Part shown: positions 46,757 through 56,497 of the stretch, one piece after another
Layout: every line of letters begins with the position of its first letter
How positions within the stretch are numbered: position 1 is the stretch's first letter
NCBI GenBank assembly: GCA_002077045.2
Contig: KZ111150.1
Span: 1,227,862-1,291,861, forward strand
Direction of reading: 5' to 3'
DNA: 64,000 nucleotides
Source of the DNA: Rachicladosporium sp. CCFEE 5018
Lineage: Eukaryota > Ascomycota > Dothideomycetes > Cladosporiales > Cladosporiaceae
The notes under the pieces: model-generated
Databases searched by the model: none
Told to the model about the DNA's origin: nothing
What the model saw: only the letters and a program-made list of their open reading frames with translations
Made by a program: the position numbers and the translations under genes

Positions 46757-47713
46757 ATGTCTTCCACCAAACGCATCCTTACCATTTTCGGCGCCACCGG
46801 CCAACAAGGTGGCAGCATCATCGACGTCGTCCTCTCCCGCCCGGAACTCTCCGCCAAATACGCCCTCCGCGGCATAACCCGAGATACCACCTCGTCCAAA
46901 TCCCAATCCCTCGCTTCCAAGGGCGTCGAGCTCGCCCAGGCCAACATCGACGACCTGGAGTCCCTCAAGACCGCTCTCAAGGGCTCCTACGGCGTCTATG
47001 GTGTCACAGACTACTGGTCCCTCCGCGTCCCGAATGCGAAGGAAGTCGAGATCCAGCAGGGCAAGAACATCTTCCTCGCCGCCAAGGAGGCGGGCGTGAA
47101 GCACTTCGTCTTCTCCGCTCTGCCGAACGTGAACACGCTGAGCAAGGGCAAATATCCAGGCGTCGAGCACTTCGACGGAAAGGCCGAGGTGAAGGAGTTC
47201 GTTGAGGCGAACAAAGGCGACATGCTGGCCAGCTTTTACATGCCTGCCATGTACATTGACTTTGTCAAGACCCTCACTAAATCCTTCGATGGCGTGCCGA
47301 CTCTCGCCTTGCCCTTCCCAGACGAAAATTTCGCCTGGCCTCTCCTCGCCCCTCGTCGCGACGGCGGGAAGTACGTCGTCGGGCTCTTCGACGCGGGCGA
47401 GAAAGCGAACGGCGTTTCGGTCCAAGGTGTCAGCACATGGACGACGCCGAAGAAGGTCGTCACGCAGCTGGGCGAGTTTATCGGCAAGGAGGTCAAGTTC
47501 AACACCATCCCGGGAGAGGTTTTCGGGAGCTTCTTGCCGGAGGCTATCCGGGAGGATCTGACGCAGATGATGGAGTGGATTGGCGAGGAGAGTTATTATG
47601 GTAAGGGGACGGAGAAGAAGCAGGGCGAGAGCGATAAGTTCTTGATTGAGAATCCGGGGCTGGTTGACTGGCCGACGTTCTTGAAGGAGGGCGGCCCGAT
47701 TGAGGGTTTGTAG
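46757..47713 (+). CDS. NmrA-like family NAD(P)-binding protein
   Basis: A single exon of 318 residues. The N-terminal Rossmann motif GATGQQGG is at 12-19, followed by a short-chain-dehydrogenase-like core (YGVYGVTDYW, VKHFVFSALPNV) and the C-terminal part typical of NmrA/HSCARG proteins (FYMPAMYIDF, PLLAPRRDGGKYVVGLFD). Family members bind NAD(P) and serve as redox sensors or negative regulators (NmrA on GATA factor AreA), or as isoflavone-reductase-like enzymes. The sequence does not tell which. Codons end strongly in C or G, as in TEF1, which suggests high expression. The ATG at 46757 is directly followed by the Rossmann strand, so the start is secure. Confidence 0.87.
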   Translation: MSSTKRILTIFGATGQQGGSIIDVVLSRPELSAKYALRGITRDTTSSKSQSLASKGVELAQANIDDLESLKTALKGSYGVYGVTDYWSLRVPNAKEVEIQQGKNIFLAAKEAGVKHFVFSALPNVNTLSKGKYPGVEHFDGKAEVKEFVEANKGDMLASFYMPAMYIDFVKTLTKSFDGVPTLALPFPDENFAWPLLAPRRDGGKYVVGLFDAGEKANGVSVQGVSTWTTPKKVVTQLGEFIGKEVKFNTIPGEVFGSFLPEAIREDLTQMMEWIGEESYYGKGTEKKQGESDKFLIENPGLVDWPTFLKEGGPIEGL

Positions 47714-47893
47714 GTGTTGGTAGTGTTTTGTAGCAATCTGAGTCGATTATATCAATCTTTCTCAAGTCAGCAAATGTCAGCTCTACGGTCTCTCGTCCAG
47801 TCGCTACTTACTCGTGATCCTCCAGCGTCTCCAGGCACTAGTAAATTGACAGATGACTCTTCAATCACGCTCGCGTTGCCTTTGACAGCTCCA

Positions 47894-48702
47894 TCAGACC
47901 GCGCTTTTCTTCCGAAAAGCAATAGTAACAACACTCTGCCCCGTTCGCCCTCCAAACCTGAAACTCGGATACTTCGCCTCTTGTAGGAACTCCAACCCTC
48001 CCTCTGCCGGCGCAAGCCACCCACACAGCTCCTCTTTTGTCCAATTACAGCTCGTCACCACCAATACCCCATTCGTCTTGACCAGACCCACTGCGGTCCT
48101 GCGATAGACGTCCGAAACAGGCTCCTCCCCATCCTCCCTTGGCATAAGCGAGATGGCGTCAAAAGTCCCCTTGTCCAGCACGACATCGAACCCTCCCCGT
48201 CCGCACCAGTCGCCAGGCGGCTGGACGAGCATGTCCCACTCCTCGAACCTGACTCCCATCCCATCATCCAGCTGCCTCGCCTCCTCTATCCTCCTCGCCA
48301 GCTCCACACTCGTAGCACTGTAATCCACGCCCACCAACTCCCCCTCATATCCCTCTTCTCGTAGCGTGAAAAGCATGTGTCCATTCCCCGTCCCTAGATC
48401 CAACACCCTCGCCATCGCCCGCTCGAAATGCCCCTCCTCTTCTAGCCGGTCCAGAAGCTTGCAAACGGCATCTTCGGCGTTCGACTCATCGAACCAGATC
48501 GTGCCTTCGTCCTCCGGAGCGGTGGTGTGGTTGGACAGTTCGAGGGTGTAGGCTTTGTTCCAGCTGCGGTTCATGGTCAGTATGACGAGACGAATGGATA
48601 TCAAGAGGAACAGGTAGGACTCACGTACTAGTCCTTTGTGCCTAGCTCGCTGGGATCGAGAAGGCGCGGGTTGCCTTCCGTGGGAGGTGACGGGGTGGAC
48701 AT
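47894..48702 (-). CDS. EFM4: Protein-lysine methyltransferase Efm4-like
   Basis: Two exons, 48702-48629 and 48563-47894, encode 247 residues. The 65-nt intron restores LGTKDYWNKAYTLELSNH, the hallmark N-terminus of the Efm4/METTL10 family. SAM motif I is VLDLGTGNGHMLF, post-I is GVDYSATSVELA, and FDVVLDKGTFDAISL is the family motif near the active site. In yeast Efm4 methylates a lysine of eEF1A. The eEF1A gene itself (TEF1) is about 10 kb away in this window. Function is inferred from family identity. Its 3' end faces the 3' end of the NmrA-like gene. Confidence 0.87.
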
Positions 48703-49022
48703 GGTGAAGGGAGTTGGGTGCAGTGTCTCAGCAGTGCGAGGTTGCTGAGCGATCCGGGGCGATGTGATGGGTACGTGTTTCTCGAAGGTATGATCTCACA
48801 GCCGGGACATGAGATTCGATGTCTGGGTATTCAAGATGTTCGCGGAGTGCAAACTTTTTAGGTCATGAGATGAAACTCTCATCCTCTAGTTTTCGAGGAA
48901 TGCCAGAACCGCTTCGACGACGAACATATATCGATGAAACGGAGATGATTGGCATGAACCATGGTATACATGTTTCGCAATGAGACAGACCTTGAAATAG
49001 CCAGTGCATACATGGCCAGAGA
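48703..49022. other. 0.32-kb intergenic stretch
   Basis: Lies upstream of the EFM4-like gene and downstream of the next gene; I see no gene or repeat in it. Confidence 0.5.
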
Positions 49023-49741
49023 TCATCCCCTCTTCACATCCGCATAAGCAGGCGGCTCATCCACAGCCCTCCTCACAGGCACCCTGGTGATGCCCTGCCC
49101 TCTAGCCTCCGCCATGCCATTTCCCGTCCCTGACACCACCCTCTCCTTCGCCTTGGCTCCACCCACCTCCCCAACCCGTCCAAGCACATCCGTCAACCTC
49201 ACCTCGACGCCCCTCCGAAACGCTCTTAAAGCCTCTGGAATGTCCCTCCCCTCACCCTCCTCGATCTTCGCCGTGATCACGCCGCTGGGCGATATAGCTA
49301 CCAGTGTAGGCACGACCCTGCTGCCGTCGTCTACCACCTGCTCAGAGCCGTCTTGCGACTCGCTGCGCTTGCCGAAGCGGGCGAAACTAGATTTGGGAGT
49401 CGGGGGAGCGGGAACTGGAGGTGGGATCCAGGAGGCAGGTGCTTCGCGGCGCGAGAAGAGGAGTTTGAAGTCATGGTCTGTCAGGTTTTGGGAGCCGTTT
49501 TGCGTTAGTATTGTGAGGAGCGCGACTGTAAGTGACCTGTCGTCAGTGGGGTGCGTCAAAAGGGCCGTCACAAATTGAGCCTACAGAGGAACTGCTCGCG
49601 GTCTGGCTCCGTGGCGAAGAGCTTCGGGCCAAGATCGACGTAGTTCCATTTGTCGTCGTGGCCGAGCTGCTTCACTGGAGGGATGGCTAGGGAGAGTCGA
49701 TTATACATCGGTCCCTTTGCCGTGGAGACTTCGTTGCCCAT
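49023..49741 (-). CDS. Uncharacterised protein with N-myristoylation motif
   Basis: Two exons, 49741-49585 and 49525-49023, encode about 219 residues. The 59-nt intron (GTAGGC...CTTACAG) joins REQFL to FALLTILTQNG. The N-terminus MGNEVST fits the N-myristoylation consensus (Gly2, Ser6), which would tether it to membranes. A helical N-terminal half follows (KQLGHDDKWNYVDLGPKLFATEPDREQFL), then a Pro/Ser-rich segment and a basic tail ending RVPVRRAVDEPPAYADVKRG, whose PPAY is a possible WW/Nedd4-type ligase binding motif. I do not recognise a named family. It diverges from the NDUFAF5-like gene across 752 bp. Confidence 0.7.
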
Positions 49742-50493
49742 GATTGCGGTTGGGATGGTGTGACGTGGAACACTGTATTGTTGGATCTCACTGGTGCGCA
49801 GATAGAGCAGCGGTTACTTTCGAGAGTAACGGCGACAGCGCAGAACAGTCTTCAAAACGGGGTGAGAAAAACAAGACTGTAAAGAAAGGCAATGAAAGTA
49901 GGTGTCACAGACCGTTTCCTCGTCGATGTAGGAGACTAAGGACCTGCGGATTGACTTTGCTTAAGCAGCTGCCTGGTAAGATCCACTCAGCTAATGTGCA
50001 CGCCATAGCAGTGCGGACAGTATCGTTGCTTGCCAGATCTACAGTGCAGGCCATGTCAAGCTGAGGGCTGGCGTGACCGTTCATACATAGATGGGACAGT
50101 GAGTGGTACGTAAGGTAGCTACCCGCTTCGGTAAGAGGTCGAGCTGAGGCTGTGCAATCGTGAATCCTTCGGAGTCGGCAAGGTCACCTTGCCATTGGTC
50201 GACAGAATGTCCATAGTATCGGAGAGAGCGTGGTGCGTCTCCACGTGCTATTGCTACACTCTGGAGTCCTGTAGCGGTAAGGGGCGTACAGCAGAACAAC
50301 TACCGTAACAGGTATGAGGTTAGGGAGGCCGTTGACTGGGAGGACAAAGGCAGAGTGCTCTGTCCATGCGCGAGTCATGAAGCCTCCATGACATCTTGAA
50401 AGTCAATGGCATCAGAGGAAGCACGTCGTTTTAGAGATGTCGGCGTAGTCGACCCCCAGTACTGCTCCTCACGGAGTTGACGACGACCAAATC
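49742..50493. other. 0.75-kb divergent intergenic stretch
   Basis: Lies between the start codons of the myristoylated-protein candidate and the NDUFAF5-like gene. It has only short open frames without recognisable product, and I found no tRNA fold in it. Confidence 0.45.
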
Positions 50494-51458
50494 ATGCCCG
50501 TCCGTCTTCATTCACTCTCCCATCGTCTCCTCCGCCGCTCCCTTGCCTCCACTCGTAGCTACGCGGTCCAGGCCCCCGGCACCCCAGCAATCGAAGTCTT
50601 CTCTTCGCAGACCAAATACCGCCACCGCGAGCGCGCCGCAGCCAATGCAACGCAATGCAGAGCGGTAGACTACCTCCGCGATGAGGTCGCCGCGCGCCTC
50701 TGCGACCGTCTACTGGACATCAAGCGCTCCTTCCCACGCGTGCTAGATTTCGGCTCAGGCGCTTGTAATATTGCCCGGATTCTCACCCAGCCACCGGAGA
50801 ACGATGCTGAGGGACAGGGCGAGCCGATCGCGTCGAGGATAGGGGAGATTGTGTGTGCGGAGAGCTCGCCTGGGCTGTTACATCGGGATGCGGATCTGGA
50901 CTTCAATGATAAGATTTCGATCACTCGGGACGTGCTGCAGCAGCCTGAATACCTTCCCTACGAGCCCGCCTCCTTCGACCTCGCCCTCTCCTCAATGAGT
51001 CTGCACTGGATCAACGACCTGCCCTCCGTCCTCACACAGATCAACCACTCCCTGAAACCCGACGCCCCGCTACTAGCCACAATGACAGGCGGCGACACGC
51101 TCTTCGAACTCCGCGGCTCCCTCCAGCTCGCCGAATCAGAACGCCTCGGCGGTATCGCCACTCATGTCTCCCCATTAGCAGACGTCCGCGACATCGGCAA
51201 CCTGCTCTCCCGCGCCGGCTTCAAAATGCTAACCGTAGACGTCGACGACATCATAGTCGACTACCCCTCCATATTCGCTCTCATGACAGACTTGCAAGCT
51301 ATGGGCGAAGCGAACGCGACACTAGCGAGAGGCATGGGCGGACTGTCGAGGGATGTGCTGCTGGCTACGGAGGCGATTTACAGGGAGATGTATGGAGAGG
51401 TGCAGGAGGATGGGACGAAGACTATACCGGCGACGTTCCGCACGATTTACATGATTGG
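50494..51458 (+). CDS. NDUFAF5-like mitochondrial methyltransferase-fold protein, 3' end lost in gap
   Basis: About 321 residues are visible before the N run. The N-terminus (MPVRLHSLSHRLLRRSLASTRSYAVQ) is an Arg/Ser-rich mitochondrial targeting sequence. EVFSSQTKYRHRERAA and the SAM-binding motif VLDFGSG (about 83-89) begin the catalytic fold. FDLALSSMSLHWINDLPSVL, SGGD-like TGGDTLFELRGSLQLAE and YPSIFALMTDLQAMGE are diagnostic of NDUFAF5, which hydroxylates an arginine of the complex I subunit NDUFS7 during assembly. The visible end (TFRTIYMIG) is the family's last conserved block, so only some 20-30 residues are missing. Confidence 0.85.
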
Positions 51459-51558
51459 NNNNNNNNNNNNNNNNNNNNNNNNNNNNNNNNNNNNNNNNNN
51501 NNNNNNNNNNNNNNNNNNNNNNNNNNNNNNNNNNNNNNNNNNNNNNNNNNNNNNNNNN
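51459..51558. other. Assembly gap, exactly 100 N
   Basis: A second 100-N placeholder. I see no sequence shared between its two flanks, unlike the first gap. It removes the 3' end of the NDUFAF5-like gene (plus strand) and the 3' end of the ING-family gene (minus strand), which converge on it. Confidence 1.
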
Positions 51559-52335
51559 CAGTTGCATCCTCTGTTGACTGGGTAGGCTTCGGTGGTCTCG
51601 GAGTGCGCGATCGTGGTCGAGCCGACGCGGGCTTCAGTGATCGCTGCTTTGGTGGTGGTCCTCTATAATCGGCGACCTCCTCGGCGACGTCCAATCACTC
51701 ATCGTCTCCACCAACGCGTTCGGATCAGGTGGCGGCAGCACCTCCCCAGGCACCATCACCTTCCTCCCGCGCAGCTTACTAGCAGCCTTGTCCAGCCTCC
51801 TCGCCGGTCGTACCTCCTCCACCAGAACATCTGCACTCCGCGTTCCCACTCCGATCACCCCCTCCCTCTTCAGATTAGGCGACGTCAACGCCGTCCGCTC
51901 CTGCTGCTCCGGCGTCGGATCGCGCGAAGGTGGCATAGGCTGCGCCTTCAGCTTCGTCAATACGATATCCAGTCGCTTGCTCTCCCGTAGCGCCATCTCC
52001 TCCAGGCGCTGCGCTTCGGCGACGCGCATGCGACATGCTCGTTCGGCATCTTCGAGCGCGTAGCTGATGTTGCGGCGTAGCAGTACAGGATCTGGGCGCG
52101 TGTCCTTGGGCAAGGTGGGCAGGAGCGCGTAGGAGGTCGTGTCTGCATGGATGCTCGCGATCTTTGCTTCTGCCACGCGCCGCTGCTCGGCGATGAGCTT
52201 TAGGGCGCGAGTCAGGTGGGAGGGGAAGTGCTCGGTGTACGTGAGGTAGTCGGAGAGGGTTGCGTGGATGTCGGGGTCGGTGGGAGGTTGTTTGCTGATG
52301 GAGCGGAAGTCATCGGAGATAGTGACGGCGCCCAT
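51559..52335 (-). CDS. ING-family chromatin protein, 3' end (PHD finger) lost in gap
   Basis: Starts at ATG 52335. Residues 14-115 form the ING N-terminal helical domain: DYLTYTEHFPSHLTRALKLI, LRRNISYALEDAERACRMRV and AQRLEEMALRESKRLDIVLTKL. A basic linker follows (KLRGRKVMVPGEV). The continuous frame ends at a stop at 51634, before any PHD finger. A second frame reading PPPKQRSLKPASARPRSRTP is open from about 51694 into the gap, so an intron or a one-base error near 51690 is likely. ING proteins are subunits of histone acetyltransferase or deacetylase complexes (Yng1, Yng2 and Pho23 in yeast) and read H3K4 methylation with the C-terminal PHD finger, which would lie in the gap. Confidence 0.78.
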
Positions 52336-53205
52336 CTTCCTGGCTATTGATCTAGTAGATCATAGTAATGAGGAGTATTTGGAGGTCCGACAGTTCGCGT
52401 GTTGATCGTCGCGCTTTCGCAAAGTGACGTCCTGTGAAGGCAGGGGTCACCATGGCGGCTCGACGTCCCGAACCTTACTTATGAACAAACTCGAGCAAGT
52501 CGCTGCACAAACTATCCAATTATGCATGCAGATATGCGTACCTCAACTGCGACGCAGTAAAACACATGACGGCACTAATCTCGTCATCAATCCGAGACGC
52601 CGCAGAGTGGACGGTGTTTGGACTCTGTTGCACGTTCCGCGCGGACTGATAAGGGAGCAAGCAACGGCATCGGTGATGTATAGAGACATCGATAGATTCA
52701 GTGCAGTGCATCTCAAGCTTGCATCTGTACTCAGTCATACATTCCTGGCGGACCATAAAATTCCCTCCCCTTTGCCTCCCACCTCTTCAGCTCCGGCGAC
52801 CCCATTGGCCGTTCCTTCCCCGCCTCAAACTCCAGTGGCTCACTCATGGCATCCCCAGATCTATGCACCTCGCTCGGTCCAGCCGCGCCACCAAGCATAC
52901 GGAACTTCGCATCGCCTGCAACGCGAACTTCACTATCGCCTCCCCTGCAAGGATGTCGTCTAGGTGGAACGACTCGATCCCGCATTCACTGTGGGTGAGG
53001 CAGTCTAGTAGTGGTTTGGCCGAGGCGGGGCATGTTGCACAAAAGAACTGTCGAATGGAGCATGCGCGTGAAGATTCTGCTTTACCCCGCGTTCATCGGT
53101 CCCTATGAGTTCTCATAATACTGTTCACAGCCTCTTCTTCCTTTCGTATCTGCCAAGGTAGAATGCACCTTCTCGTCTGTGCGATGTGCAGCGGACGTCT
53201 TCGCA
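52336..53205. other. 0.87-kb intergenic stretch, ING promoter side
   Basis: Contains overlapping open frames on both strands (for example 52844-53097 minus, Cys-containing, and 52731-52985 minus). None has a convincing start, intron or domain. It also holds the 3' flank of the small secreted protein gene. Confidence 0.4.
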
Positions 53206-53891
53206 TCATCCCAAGATCCCGCTGTACAACGGGCTCAGCGCCTTCAATTGATCGATGATCGGCGGACTGATCGGAATACCCGCCACGACCGTCGGAATCG
53301 TAGCAAAAGCCTGGATCTTCTGCATCAGGCACGAGTGGAGGTTATACTCCAGATGGACATCAGCGTAGAATGTGACGGGGACGGCGATGGCATGGAGCGC
53401 GCCAAGAGTCTGCAGACTAGTCAGTGATGGCCAAAGGCATTGTCAAAACAAGAAAGGTAAACGTACGACGTTCGTGTGAATAATGGTCGTACCGTTCTTA
53501 TAGTCGTCAAAGACGCCCGTGACTTTGGAGAAGGCCTGACGAGATGAGGTGGCGAAGTCGCGGGTTGTGGCTGCGTCTACGGCGACGGGGACTGCTGGGC
53601 CGCCGTTGGGGTTGCTGTGATCGATGTAAGTCCATTGTGGACGAGGAAGATGTCTGGAATGTGGGCAGTCTACATGTAGGTATGGCAGTCATCCTCAAGA
53701 GGGAGCTGGAGGAAGCCAGCTGCTGAGGCACCAGGTTCGGTGGCGGCGTAGGAGTTGATGATGAGCTGTGCGCCGGCGAGACGCTGCTTAAAAGTGCAGC
53801 TACTGGAGCGGGATTCCATGAGCTCGGTGGGTAGGGCTGATACCGCGGTGATAGCTGACACGGCAGCAAGAAGGGTGGTAGTGAACTGCAT
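53206..53891 (-). CDS. Small secreted protein of unknown function
   Basis: Three exons, 53891-53674, 53614-53467 and 53409-53206, encode 189 residues. Introns are 59 nt (GTAGAC...CACAG) and 57 nt (GTACGT...TGCAG). The first resolves what at first looks like a TAG break after CHTYM. Residues 1-20 are a signal peptide (MQFTTTLLAAVSAITAVSALP). The mature part has three cysteines, an NGT sequon, and a hydrophobic C-terminal region (IPTVVAGIPISPPIIDQL). I do not recognise a family. The pattern (signal peptide, fewer than 200 residues, no enzyme motif) fits an apoplastic or cell-wall protein. Confidence 0.66.
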
Positions 53892-54528
53892 CTCGAGGTG
53901 CTGCTGTTGTGAGTTGGTAACGAAAGAGTGAGCAGCAGCAGGTGGCGGACAGAGTGTTGTGTATCTCGTTGGTGAGGTGGTAGTGGTAACGTAGACAAGA
54001 GGATTCGATAGCACAGCTTGAAGGAGGTTGTAGCTGGTAATCAATGATCGTCGACGTGTGGAGAAGGCGCGACATACGGCAACGTCAGCAGCCATTGCCG
54101 CCGCAACAAAGCAAGTGCAGGCACATCTTCCTCGATGCCTTCCTGTACGCGTTCTGAAGAAGCCATAGGTCATGCCACTGAGGATCGAATATGGTGTAAC
54201 ATGCAGCAGCCACGTGCGACCCACTTAGCATCGGTGAATAATGGCTGACAGAACGCGCCACGTGAGCGTCTGCTTTGTTACATCTGCATTTGACGTGCTG
54301 GTGACACACGTCAGTGGCGCCAAACCCGAGGTCTCCAGCTGTTCTCGAGGACGTACTTAATTTGGCATGGCATCCATCGATCCTCAGCGTGCATTAGCCA
54401 AGATCTTGGAGCTTATATGCACGCATGATCTTCCAGCGCCGCTGACCGGACGTCAATCAGGTCCGGAGATCAGAGGAAAGGGCGTAAACCCGGTTTTTGG
54501 GACATGCGATCGAGAGCCCTGCCAGTGC
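53892..54528. other. 0.64-kb intergenic stretch
   Basis: Promoter side of the small secreted protein gene and 3' flank of TAD1. The first 250 bases are rich in CTG/CAG-like and CA/GT steps but contain no clean repeat and no supported gene. Confidence 0.4.
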
Positions 54529-55918
54529 TCAAGTGTTGTCCAGACTCCAATCCTCGTCCCCAACGTTCATCCTCCACCCCTTCAATGCCTCCCTCTTCAC
54601 CTCCTCCTTCACACCCTCGCGTTCATCTCGCATCGCTCTTTTCGCACCACCATAAGTAGCCTCACGCAGCGCCTCATGCACCCCGTTCGCACCACTGGCC
54701 TCAGCCACCTCGCGTGCCAGCGTCCACATCTCCCGTCTAGACACACAGCTCGCCCCCTTCGGATCAAACTGCTTCCTGCCCTGCAAAACTCCGTTGATCA
54801 ACACCTCGCTTCTCCTCGGTGTCCAGAGAGCAGAGAGGTTACTGCCAACAGCACCCTCGTCAGGCGCAGCGTACTCGAACTTCCTGTTTGTAGCCTCCAC
54901 CCTGAACGGCCTGTACTGCATACCACGTCTCTCCTCCATGCCTATGAGGTCTTTCATCCTGCCTTCCTTTCCCCAACACCTCTCCACCGCCTCCCTCACG
55001 ATCTCTTTCTCCGGCAACACCAAGCTCTCCACATAACTTCCTTCTGATCCCACCAGCCCATTCACTAACCCCGACAACAGCCCCGTGACCTGCTTCATAG
55101 CCAGCTTATCAGAACAGCTCTTACTCGCAGTCACAGGCGCATCCGGCCTCGAAGGCTTTCGTCTCACCACCCCAAGCTGATCGAAGTGGCCTCGTCCAAG
55201 CATGTCGTCTGGGTCCGCTGAGGGTGCGGCGTGGGTCCAGGGCTCAGAGGATGGTTGGCGTGACATGAGAAGCTCCATGCTCGCGTCGCCGCAAGGCGCT
55301 TGGGAGACGTACATATGGATGCTGATCTCCGAGCCGAGTGTGAAGGGCTGTGTCGCTGTGTCTGCTTCCGTAGCAGGTCTCGTGTTGGGCGCGTGCATGG
55401 TCTCATGCTGTAGCGTGGGCGCTCGCCGCCATGCAACCCACTCCCCTGCCTGCTTCTCTCGCACAGCTCTTGCAAGCTCCAGACACTCCTCCAAGATCCA
55501 TCTGTTGAACCCCCGTATGGCCAATGTCTCCGCATGCCAATCATGCAGCACATTCCCCATCGCTGGCGCCAGCTTGCTTTGAGGCAGACATCTCATGCCC
55601 GTCGCCAGACTGACGCACGTCAAGTCCTTCCTTCGATGATCGTGACCATCGCTGTTCGTGCCATTGACCACCGACGATTCTTGTGCGCCATTTTTCATAG
55701 CCACATCGTCTAAGCTACCCAAGCCACTCTGTCAGTACACTGATTCTTCTGCCGGTAGGCGCGGTAGCTTCACCTCTACACAGGACGATGCCAGCCAAAG
55801 GCACCGATTCTGTGCCGCCCTTAGCCAGAGATCGGGGCTTGAACTTCGCTGGCAATATGTTGAAAGCCGCCAGCACGCAGTCGGCGATCGCGTCCGGATG
55901 AGGTGCGCGTAGAGGCAT
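54529..55918 (-). CDS. TAD1: tRNA-specific adenosine deaminase Tad1 (ADAT1-like)
   Basis: Two exons, 55918-55780 and 55709-54529, encode 439 residues. The 70-nt intron placement is by frame and homology (VPLAGIVL before, TCVSLATGMRCLPQSKL after). The A_deamin active site is complete: HAE at 106-108 (zinc ligand His106, proton shuttle Glu108), PCGD at 186-189 (Cys187) and CSDK at 246-249 (Cys246). Tad1 converts A37 next to the anticodon of tRNA-Ala to inosine. The start MPLRAPHPDAIADCVLAAFN gives the usual N-terminus. The region 110-245 between ligands is longer than in yeast and low in conservation. It diverges from the HET gene over 579 bp. Confidence 0.88.
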
Positions 55919-56497
55919 GCGAGCACATCGTGGGAGATGCTTTATGAAGGTAAGGCAGAGGATCAAGTTTGGAGCATGGGACGGGAGTCCGCGTGGTGAC
56001 ATCAGCCGCGGTGGTCTCAGGGGAACCCACAATAGTCTGAAAGTGAACGGCATTTTTGTCCTCGATCGTTGCCCCGGCGCGACTATGGGCACTATCGAGG
56101 TGTTCAGCGATCATGAGCGTTCCCAATATGTAAGCCGGCCACAATGGAAGGACTGCCTCAGAAACCAGGAGGACTTCACGTCAATTGAATAAGTCTTCCC
56201 ATCTGTCGGTTTCCATTCTCCTTTCTCTCTACATCCTCGCGCATATCATCATCTTTGCCCATCGTGAGAGTTAGCTGGTGAGAGAAACAAAACGGCGCAA
56301 CGATTGCGCTGCTCTGCCAGGTTGCCTTCATGCGCTTCGCTGGCAATGCAAAGATCGCGGTACCTGGGTTGCGCTGCGCCACTAACACAGCCTTGCAGCG
56401 CAATGTCGGACACGTCTGAACGATGTTCACTTGCTTCAAGCTACATTTCGTCCCTCGACTCTCCTACTCTCGTACCGTACAGACCTAGCTCTTTATA
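55919..56497. other. 0.58-kb divergent promoter region, TAD1 / HET gene
   Basis: No supported gene. It must hold the promoters of both neighbours; no specific element was identified. Confidence 0.45.

Noticed and set aside
52844..53097. A minus-strand open frame with several cysteines (FFCATCPASAKPLLDC)
   Set aside because: No start codon or upstream exon in context and no metal-binding spacing I could match to a family; kept as noise.
53670..53676. An apparent stop or frameshift in the small secreted protein
   Set aside because: A 59-nt intron with proper donor, acceptor and phase removes it.
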